Notes under the pieces: model-generated
Told to the model about the DNA's origin: nothing
Databases searched by the model: none
What the model saw: the letters and a program-made list of their open reading frames with translations, nothing else
Translations under genes and position numbers: made by a program
Part shown: in pieces, positions 1 to 5,326 of the stretch
Numbering within the stretch: position 1 is the stretch's first letter
Layout: each line of letters begins with the position of its first letter
Source: Candidatus Poribacteria bacterium
GTDB taxonomy: Bacteria; Poribacteria; WGA-4E; B28-G17
Assembly: GCA_003645735.1 (NCBI GenBank)
Contig: QNBQ01000063.1
Location: 1 to 7,427 of the forward strand
Direction: 5' to 3'
DNA length: 7,427 nt

Positions 1-1947
1 TCACTTGATCGATACCTCGATCCCGAAGGTCGGGGTGATGGGGAGGTAATGTTCCTCTATCCGCTCGTAGCGGTCGCCGCTCCTCACCCAGGAGTATTCG
101 TGGACGTTGGCCCGGTTGTATAGGTTCAGCACCTGGACGTAGAAGCTCAGGTCGCCCCAGCCGAAGCTCATCCTCCTGGTGAACCTCACGTCCAGGCTGT
201 GGTAGCTGGGCAGCCTCGCCGCGTAAGGCTCGCCGTATCTCTTGACCCACTCCCCCTCGACCCTCTCATACCAGCTCTCGGTGTAGGGGTTGCCGGTGTG
301 GAACCTCCAGGTCAGGTTCAGGACGCCGTATCTCATCCTGTAGTTGAGGTTGACCCCCAGGGTGTGTCTCTGGTCGAACGGCCTATAGAACTCCTTACCC
401 TCTCCCCTGGCCTTGGCGACCGACCAGGTATAGCCGAGCATCAGGAAGAGCTTATCGGAGAGGGCTTGGCTCCAGAAGAGCTCGACGCCGTGGGCGTAGC
501 CCGACTCGGCCCTGATGAAGAACCTCTCCTTACGACCGTAATCCTCGATCCTGCCGGCCAGATCCCTCATCTCCTTCCTGTATCCCTCGACCTTCACCAG
601 CACCCTTGGGGTTGGGCTGTAAACGAGGCCGAGGATATAGTGCGTCGCCCGCTGCGGCTCCCTCACGTCCGATATCCCCTCCTCCACGGGAAGCTCCGTC
701 ACGGTTATCGGCTGGCGGAACAGCCCCCACGCCCCGTTGAGCGTCAACGAATCGGTCAACTTAAGCGAGGCCGACAGCCTCGGCGAAATGGCCATCCGTC
801 CTCCCCTGCTCTGATACCACCACCCCAGCCCCGCGTTCAACCTGAGCCTCCCCAGGCCCAGCCCGTCCTGCAGATAGGCCCTGAGGAGATATCCGGAAAG
901 CTCGGCCTTTACGGAGGTGACCGCCTTCTCCTCGGCGTGGAGGTAGTCGTAATCGCCCGATCCCCACCTGGCCTCCAGCCCGCCCTTCAGCCGATGGATG
1001 CCGAGAGCGGCGGAGAGATCGACCTTGGCGCCCCCAAACCATATCCTCCGATCATCCCTATTCCCAACCCCCTCCCGCTTCCATCCGTCGAACCCGCCGC
1101 CGAAGATCGCCGTCTCCAAGGAGATCCCCTCGGAGAGCCGGGAGACCAGCCTACACCAAACCGACGCGTTTTCATACCTGGACTCGACGTCCTCCTCAAC
1201 CCCGGGCTCGTCTATCAGGTTGGTGTCCAGCGCGTAAAGGGCGTTGATCGACAGCCTGGTTTCGGGCGAGACGTTCAGCTCCAGCTTGTTGAAGACGTCC
1301 AGATATCTCGGCTCGAACTTCTCCTCCGACTCGATCACCTTCATCAGCAGGTCGATGTAACCCCTTCTGGCAGCGAAGAGCCAGTGCGTATCGCTTCCCC
1401 AGGGCAGCTTGGAGTCGAGGATAAGATGGGTGTTGAGGAGATCCAGGCCGAGCTCGATCCTCTTCGAGGGCGGGGGCGCGGAGCGGGTCCGGATGTCGTA
1501 GACGGCCGAGAGCCAGTCGCCGTATTCGGGCGGATAGCCCCCGGTCAACAGCTTCGTCCGCTCGACCAGCTTCAGATCGATCGTTGAGATCGCCCCGCCG
1601 AAGTCCTGCAGATGGTAAGGCTGGTAGATCGGCACCCCGTCGAGCCTCACCCCCACCTCGTCCAGATCGCCTCCCCTGACGTGGAACCTGGCGCTGAAGT
1701 CGGTGGACACGACCCCGGGGAAGATCTGGGCCGCGCGGTAGACGTCGTTGTCGATGAGCGGCAGCTCCTCGGCGAACTCCTTGGATATCTCGCCCGGGAG
1801 GGCGGGCTCCGTCGACATCCTGAACCCCATCTCAGGCTCGACGACCACCTCGGGCAGCCTGATGGCCTCCTCATCCGAGGAGGCGGCCCAAAGCGGGAGG
1901 ATCGCGAGAAAAACTGTCACTATCACCGATCCCCTTATCTCGCCCAT
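1..1947 (-). CDS. TonB-dependent outer-membrane receptor
   Basis: This 648-residue protein is complete, with its TGA stop at bases 1-3. A signal peptide is clear: MGEIR, hydrophobic core 7-19, then WAASS with cleavage near 22-24. LPEVVVEPE (31-39) resembles a TonB box. The plug domain (about 48-155) contains FPGVVSTDF, FHVRGGDLDEVGVRLDGVP (88-106) and YPPEYGDWLSAVYDIRTR. The remainder is a predicted beta-barrel with alternating, aromatic-rich strands, for example YVQVLNLYNRANVHEY near the end, a common feature of these barrels. Such receptors import siderophores, cobalamin, glycans or other large substrates using TonB-ExbBD energy; no TonB or partner lipoprotein gene is present, so the substrate is unknown. 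It lacks the N-terminal carboxypeptidase-like domain of many FCB receptors. It ends ...FGIEVSIK rather than with the usual C-terminal Phe. A 75-nt gap with an inverted repeat separates it from the folate gene, so it may be independently regulated. Confidence 0.92.
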   Translation of the reverse strand: MGEIRGSVIVTVFLAILPLWAASSDEEAIRLPEVVVEPEMGFRMSTEPALPGEISKEFAEELPLIDNDVYRAAQIFPGVVSTDFSARFHVRGGDLDEVGVRLDGVPIYQPYHLQDFGGAISTIDLKLVERTKLLTGGYPPEYGDWLSAVYDIRTRSAPPPSKRIELGLDLLNTHLILDSKLPWGSDTHWLFAARRGYIDLLMKVIESEEKFEPRYLDVFNKLELNVSPETRLSINALYALDTNLIDEPGVEEDVESRYENASVWCRLVSRLSEGISLETAIFGGGFDGWKREGVGNRDDRRIWFGGAKVDLSAALGIHRLKGGLEARWGSGDYDYLHAEEKAVTSVKAELSGYLLRAYLQDGLGLGRLRLNAGLGWWYQSRGGRMAISPRLSASLKLTDSLTLNGAWGLFRQPITVTELPVEEGISDVREPQRATHYILGLVYSPTPRVLVKVEGYRKEMRDLAGRIEDYGRKERFFIRAESGYAHGVELFWSQALSDKLFLMLGYTWSVAKARGEGKEFYRPFDQRHTLGVNLNYRMRYGVLNLTWRFHTGNPYTESWYERVEGEWVKRYGEPYAARLPSYHSLDVRFTRRMSFGWGDLSFYVQVLNLYNRANVHEYSWVRSGDRYERIEEHYLPITPTFGIEVSIK

Positions 1948-1955
1948 AACCCAAA

Positions 1956-1964
1956 CCCCTCCTC
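1956..1964 (-). promoter_or_regulatory. Shine-Dalgarno for the TonB-dependent receptor gene
   Basis: The minus strand reads GAGGAGGGG with its 3' end 8 nt before the ATG at 1947. It supports that start, as does the signal peptide that follows. I found no convincing -10/-35 pair in the 75-nt gap upstream. Confidence 0.75.
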
Positions 1965-1978
1965 GAAGCTCGGTTTTC

Positions 1979-2021
1979 GGGGTGCACGATTTCGTGCACC
2001 CCTCTGCCCCAAATCGTGCAC
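1979..2021. repeat. Nested inverted repeat with three GTGCACGA half-sites in the folate gene-receptor gap
   Basis: Positions 1979-1989 (GGGGTGCACGA) and 1992-2002 (TCGTGCACCCC) form a perfect 11-bp inverted repeat with only two T's between the arms. A third half-site, AAATCGTGCAC at 2011-2021, is perfectly complementary to GTGCACGATTT at 1982-1992. The left arm can therefore pair with either of two partners. The element begins 1 nt after the folate gene's stop codon and ends about 32 nt before the receptor ATG. No T-tract follows on either strand, so it does not look like a standard intrinsic terminator. It could be a dimeric-regulator operator, an RNA switch or processing hairpin, or a dispersed REP-like repeat. 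Confidence 0.7.
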
Positions 2022-2022
2022 T

Positions 2023-2607
2023 TCAAGCTCGCCCGATCCGTATCACCCTCCTCTCGGTGACTATCGCGTGGACTGGCTCATCCCAATCCTCGTTCTCTAT
2101 CCGGTCGAGTATCTGCAATTCGAATGCCAGCCCGACGCGGAGGGCGTTTTCGCACTTCCTGAGGAACCTATCGTAATACCCGCCGCCGTAGCCTATCCTG
2201 TATCCCCTCAGGTCGAAGGCCACCCCCGGCACCACCACGACGTCGATCTCCCTCGGATCGATCGGCTCGCAAAGCTCCTTTGACGGCTCGGGTATCCCGT
2301 AGGGGCCTCTCACGAGCTGATCGGGGATCTTCCTCACGAGCAGGGGCAGAAGCTCTTTCTCCCTCTTCAGGATCGCCGGCCCGCACACCCTCTTGCCCAT
2401 CCCCAGAAGCTCCCTGGCCAGCTCATAGGTCTCAACTTCGCTCCCGATGCTGAAGTAGACCATCACGACGTCGAACCCCTCCTCCTCGACCAGCCCGATG
2501 AACCTGTCCTTTATCATCCGGCTCAGCCGTTTCCTCTCCCCCTCCGGCAGGGAGTTTCTCCGGCTGAGGATCAGCTTACGCAGCTCCTTTTTCCCTGCTG
2601 AACCCAT
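2023..2607 (-). CDS. 5-formyltetrahydrofolate cyclo-ligase (5,10-methenyltetrahydrofolate synthetase)
   Basis: This 194-residue protein has the usual family length. It catalyses ATP-dependent conversion of 5-formyl-THF to 5,10-methenyl-THF, returning stored folate to the one-carbon pool. Signature features are the N-terminal KKELRK (6-11), the substrate-site segment YFSIGSEVETYEL (51-63, with E57), RGPYGIPEP (100-108), the diagnostic VPGVAFDLRGYRIGYGGGYYDRFL (126-149) binding ATP phosphate and magnesium, and the closing DEPVHAIVTERRVI. The ATG at 2607 places KKELRK where family members have it and lies inside the flavin reductase gene (32-nt overlap). Its Shine-Dalgarno is weak (GGTGGG about 5-6 nt upstream), consistent with translation being coupled to the upstream gene. 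Family members are often called fau, ygfA or MTHFS. Its place next to redox genes is probably housekeeping hitch-hiking, not pathway logic. Confidence 0.95.
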   Translation of the reverse strand: MGSAGKKELRKLILSRRNSLPEGERKRLSRMIKDRFIGLVEEEGFDVVMVYFSIGSEVETYELARELLGMGKRVCGPAILKREKELLPLLVRKIPDQLVRGPYGIPEPSKELCEPIDPREIDVVVVPGVAFDLRGYRIGYGGGYYDRFLRKCENALRVGLAFELQILDRIENEDWDEPVHAIVTERRVIRIGRA

Positions 2608-3148
2608 AGCGGCCCACCCTCTCGCCCAAGCTCCAATACTCGCCCAGGACGAAGACGATCGGACGGAGCTTCTCGGGGATTATGTTCCCGTTCTCGTCCA
2701 GAACCTCCTCGTCCACGTGTATGGCCACGACCTCCCCCATGAAGAAGTCGTGGTAGCCTATGGGCTGGACCGATTTGAGGACGCATTCGACGTTTACGGG
2801 GCACTCCTTGATGAGGGGCGGCTTGACGTGCTCGGCGGGCATCGGCGTGAGGCCGAACCTCTCGAACTTGTCCACGTCCCTGCCCGACACACAGCCGCAT
2901 CCGTCGACCTTCTCCACCAGATCGACCGTCGGGAAGTTGACCACGAACTCCCTCGTCTCCCTTATCAGCCTGTTCGAATACCTCTGAGGCGCGATGGCCA
3001 GGCCGATCATCGTCGGGTTGGCTATGCAGGGGTGGAAGACCTCGGCCAGGGTTATTATGTTCGGCTTGCCCTCCCGGTCGACGCATGTGACGAGCGCGGC
3101 GGGCGTCGGATAGACGATCCTCGTCGGCCTCTTCAAGACCTTCCCCAT
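2576..3148 (-). CDS. Flavin reductase / flavoredoxin-like FMN-binding protein
   Basis: This 190-residue protein fits the FMN-binding split-barrel flavin reductase family (DIM6/NTAB, flavoredoxin type). Visible hallmarks are the opening strand YPTPAALVTCVD (13-24), KPNIITLAEVFHPCIANPTMIGLAI (28-52), the flavin-contact stretch APQRYSNRLIRETREFVVNFP (53-73), SGRDVDKFERFGLTP (88-102) and the late ECVLKSVQPIGYHDFFMGEVVAIHVDE segment. Members bind FMN and either pass electrons as one-flavin carriers or reduce free flavin with NAD(P)H for partner oxygenases. No oxygenase is adjacent here. It has six cysteines, including a CGC at 84-86, so a redox or metal role is possible but unproven. The last 32 nt overlap the start of the folate gene, which points to translational coupling. 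A cytoplasmic location is expected, because no signal peptide is present. Confidence 0.9.
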   Translation of the reverse strand: MGKVLKRPTRIVYPTPAALVTCVDREGKPNIITLAEVFHPCIANPTMIGLAIAPQRYSNRLIRETREFVVNFPTVDLVEKVDGCGCVSGRDVDKFERFGLTPMPAEHVKPPLIKECPVNVECVLKSVQPIGYHDFFMGEVVAIHVDEEVLDENGNIIPEKLRPIVFVLGEYWSLGERVGRYGFSREKGAA

Positions 3149-3151
3149 CCC

Positions 3152-3160
3152 TCACCTCCC
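3152..3160 (-). promoter_or_regulatory. Strong Shine-Dalgarno for the flavin reductase gene
   Basis: The minus strand reads GGGAGGTGA immediately after the TGA stop of the oxidoreductase, with the GGAGG core 6 nt before the ATG at 3148. Sequence and spacing are identical to the site in front of the oxidoreductase gene, and it fixes the start chosen here. Confidence 0.85.
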
Positions 3161-4147
3161 TCATTCGATCCTGATGTGTTTGCCGGTTCGGGCCGACTCA
3201 TAGGCGGCCTGAAGGATCTTGATGTTTATCAGGCCGTCCTCGCCGGTCACTATCGGCTCCTCTTTTCCGGCGAGGCACATGGCGAAGTGGTCTATCTGTG
3301 CCCTGTAGAGGTTCTCGAAGCCGGCTTCCTCCTCCCTTCTCTCCCCTTCGATGTATGTCCTGACCTTCCAGTGGCCGTTGTGGTAGACCAGGACTGAGCC
3401 TTTCGTGCCGTAGATCTCGAAGACGACGTCGCATTTATGGGCGGCGAAGCTGGTGTCGCATATGACGTGGGCGCCCTTCCTCATCCTCATCATGATCGTC
3501 CCCGTATCCTCCACCTCGTATCCCATCGCCCAGCTGCTGCAGAAGGCGCTCACCTCCTCCACCTCGTCGTCCAGCACGAACCTCATAAGATCGACGTTAT
3601 GCGCCCCCAGATCCATCAGCGTCCCGCCGCCCCCCTGCTCCGGTATCCTCCTCCAGGCGCCCTCCGGCAGCGGATACCACTTCAGGAAGGGCATCCTGGC
3701 CTCGACGATCTCGCCCAAAACCCCTTCCCGAACCATCGACCTGATCTTCTGGAAGCAGGAATGGAACCTGAACAGGAAGCAGATCTGGAGGTGGAGGTTT
3801 TTGGCCTTACAGGCGTCGATCATCCTGCGACACTCCTCGACGTTCATCGCCATCGGCTTTTCGCACAACACGTGCAGCCCCCTCTCGGCGGCCATCAGGA
3901 CGTGTTCGCAGTGGAGGTAGACGGGGGTGGCGATGTAGACCGCGTCCATCTCCTCGTCGGCGAAGAACTCCTCAAGCTTCCAGTAGTATCTTTTGGCCCC
4001 GTGCTTTTCGGCCAGCGCCTTGGCCTTCTCCTCCGATCTGGAGAAGAGACAGTGCAGCTCGCCGTATTTCGACTCGTTTATGGCGGGCATGGTGCGGCGG
4101 TTGGCCACGCCGCTCGCCCCCAAAACGCCCCACTTCAACCTTTTCAT
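3161..4147 (-). CDS. Gfo/Idh/MocA-family NAD(P)-dependent oxidoreductase
   Basis: At 328 residues this is a normal length for the family. An N-terminal Rossmann fold has the dinucleotide loop GASGVANR (10-17). The second strand ends LFSRS (34-38) with Arg rather than Asp/Glu, which hints at NADP(H) preference (inference). The family signature CEKPMAMN (95-102) supplies the catalytic-site Lys K97. The C-terminal alpha/beta domain contains GGGGTLMDLGAHNVDL (172-187), where D179 and H183 occupy the usual substrate/catalytic positions. The protein ends in the typical ARTGKHIRIE tail. Relatives oxidise or reduce sugars, inositols and similar polyols in the cytoplasm, and substrate cannot be read from sequence. 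The gene starts 3 nt after the phosphatase-regulator gene and lies 12 nt before the flavin reductase gene, so it is probably co-transcribed with both. No secretion signal is seen. Confidence 0.94.
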   Translation of the reverse strand: MKRLKWGVLGASGVANRRTMPAINESKYGELHCLFSRSEEKAKALAEKHGAKRYYWKLEEFFADEEMDAVYIATPVYLHCEHVLMAAERGLHVLCEKPMAMNVEECRRMIDACKAKNLHLQICFLFRFHSCFQKIRSMVREGVLGEIVEARMPFLKWYPLPEGAWRRIPEQGGGGTLMDLGAHNVDLMRFVLDDEVEEVSAFCSSWAMGYEVEDTGTIMMRMRKGAHVICDTSFAAHKCDVVFEIYGTKGSVLVYHNGHWKVRTYIEGERREEEAGFENLYRAQIDHFAMCLAGKEEPIVTGEDGLINIKILQAAYESARTGKHIRIE

Positions 4148-4150
4148 GAT

Positions 4151-4159
4151 TCACCTCCC
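4151..4159 (-). promoter_or_regulatory. Strong Shine-Dalgarno for the oxidoreductase gene
   Basis: The minus strand reads GGGAGGTGA, a near-perfect anti-16S complement. Its last three bases are the TGA stop of the phosphatase regulator. The GGAGG core lies 6 nt from the ATG at 4147, which fixes that start and suggests translational coupling between the two genes. Confidence 0.85.
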
Positions 4160-5326
4160 ATCCCCGTAGGAGAGGGTTATGACGGTGATGTCGTCCTCTA
4201 TTTGGGCTTTGCCGATGAACTCGAAGACCTCCTCGATCAACCGCTCCACAAGCTTTTCGCCGGACAGCTTCTTGGCCTTTTCGATCGTCCGGATAACCCT
4301 CTCCATCCCGAACTCCTCCCCCTTTCCGTTCCTCGCCTCGTAAAGCCCGTCGGTGTATAGGATCACCCTCTCCCCGTCCGCAAGTTGGAGGCGCAGATCG
4401 GCGTATTCCGCCCGCGCCATAAGCCCCAGCGCGGTGGACCCCTGGGTTTCCAGCATCTCCGCGTCGCCATCACTTCTCAGGAGGATGGGCGGGGGGTGGC
4501 CCGCGGTCGAGAGCAGCAGCTCGCCGGATCGCGCGTCGAGCCTCAGGTAGGCCGCCGAGGCGAACATGCCGGAGTAAGCCCGCGGCATGACCGACGCGAA
4601 CCGCTCGTTCATGTCGCGCAGCAGCTTCGAAGGGAGGGGGTCCTGGGGGAGAAGCTCGGAGAGGAGGGTTCTGATGATGGCGGTTATCATCGCCGCCTGC
4701 GGCCCGTGGCCCATCACATCCGACACAAAAAGCCCCAGGCAGGACTCGGAGACGGCCTCGGCGAAGAAGAAATCCCCTCCGACGGTGAATATCGGGATGT
4801 ATCTGTAGCTCAGCTCCACGCCGGCTATCGAGGGGATGCGGTGGGTCATCAAGGCCTGCTGCAGCTCCCTGGCCATCATCAGCTCGGACTCGAAAAGCAG
4901 GTTCTTCTCCTCCAGCTTCCTGTAGGCCTCGACGAGCTGATCGTGCAGCTTTTTAACCCTGAGGGAGGATCGCACCCTGGCCAGTATCTCTATCCGCTCG
5001 AACGGCTTAGTGATGAAATCGTCAGCCCCGACCTCCAGCGCCTTCGCCTTCTCCTCCTTGCCCGAAAGGGCGGTCACCATCACGATCGGCACGGCCACCG
5101 TCCTCTCATCCTCCCTCAGCCTCCTGCACACCTCATACCCGTCCATCCCCGGCATCATGATGTCCAGCAGGATCAGATCCGGCGGGTCGTTGAAGGCCTT
5201 CTCCAAAGCTTCTTCCCCGTCGAAGGCGTCGTCCACCTCATACCCCTCCGAGGAGAGTATCCTCCTCAAAAGCCTCACGTTCCTCGGATCGTCGTCAACG
5301 ATCAATATCCTCCCCTTTCCCCTCAT
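4151..5326 (-). CDS. Response regulator with PP2C/SpoIIE-type serine phosphatase output (RsbU-like)
   Basis: This 391-residue protein is complete. The receiver domain (about 5-122) has every canonical residue: acidic pair D11/D12, phospho-acceptor D55 in LLDIMMPG, T85 and K107 in TKPF. A linker helix, probably coiled coil (about 123-162), leads to a PP2C/SpoIIE phosphatase domain (about 170-388). That domain has metal-site motifs GGDFFF (D185), SDVMGHG (D203), AGHPPP (275-280), YTDG (D326) and DDIT (D378/D379). Family members dephosphorylate a phosphoserine on an anti-sigma-factor antagonist, or a similar STAS protein, in partner-switching cascades, and phosphorylation of the receiver tunes the phosphatase. 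No STAS protein, anti-sigma kinase or sigma factor lies in the window, so the substrate is inferred. The ATG at 5326 starts 32 nt inside the kinase gene, behind purine-rich GGAGAGGG. The usual YYD after GGD is FFF here, a conservative change except at the last position, which is variable in the family. Confidence 0.95.
   Translation of the reverse strand: MRGKGRILIVDDDPRNVRLLRRILSSEGYEVDDAFDGEEALEKAFNDPPDLILLDIMMPGMDGYEVCRRLREDERTVAVPIVMVTALSGKEEKAKALEVGADDFITKPFERIEILARVRSSLRVKKLHDQLVEAYRKLEEKNLLFESELMMARELQQALMTHRIPSIAGVELSYRYIPIFTVGGDFFFAEAVSESCLGLFVSDVMGHGPQAAMITAIIRTLLSELLPQDPLPSKLLRDMNERFASVMPRAYSGMFASAAYLRLDARSGELLLSTAGHPPPILLRSDGDAEMLETQGSTALGLMARAEYADLRLQLADGERVILYTDGLYEARNGKGEEFGMERVIRTIEKAKKLSGEKLVERLIEEVFEFIGKAQIEDDITVITLSYGDGR

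Noticed and set aside
199..1587. 462-codon open frame on the plus strand opposite the receptor gene
   Set aside because: It is antisense to a clear TonB-dependent receptor. Its product is Pro/Gly/Leu/Val-rich with no recognisable motif, as expected for the complement of a GC-rich gene.
1979..2002. Rho-independent terminator at the palindrome
   Set aside because: The stem is strong, but neither strand has a T-run after it (GAAAACC on minus, TCTGCCCC on plus).
1966..2031. AAGCTCG direct repeats at 1966-1972 and 2025-2031 as target-site duplication of a small mobile element
   Set aside because: Seven bases is short, one copy is within the cyclo-ligase coding end, and the interval has no terminal inverted repeats abutting the copies.
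2571..3164. Alternative minus-strand frame of 197 codons within the flavin reductase region
   Set aside because: It is rich in Arg and Gly and has low similarity to any fold, while the frame at 2576-3148 has a perfect Shine-Dalgarno and family motifs.
2498..3397. 299-codon plus-strand frame across the folate, flavin and oxidoreductase genes
   Set aside because: It overlaps three well-supported minus-strand genes and has no conserved motif.
3437..4360. 307-codon plus-strand frame spanning the oxidoreductase and the end of the regulator gene
   Set aside because: It crosses two real genes on the other strand, shows no family motif, and is His/Pro/Leu-rich in the way antisense shadows are.
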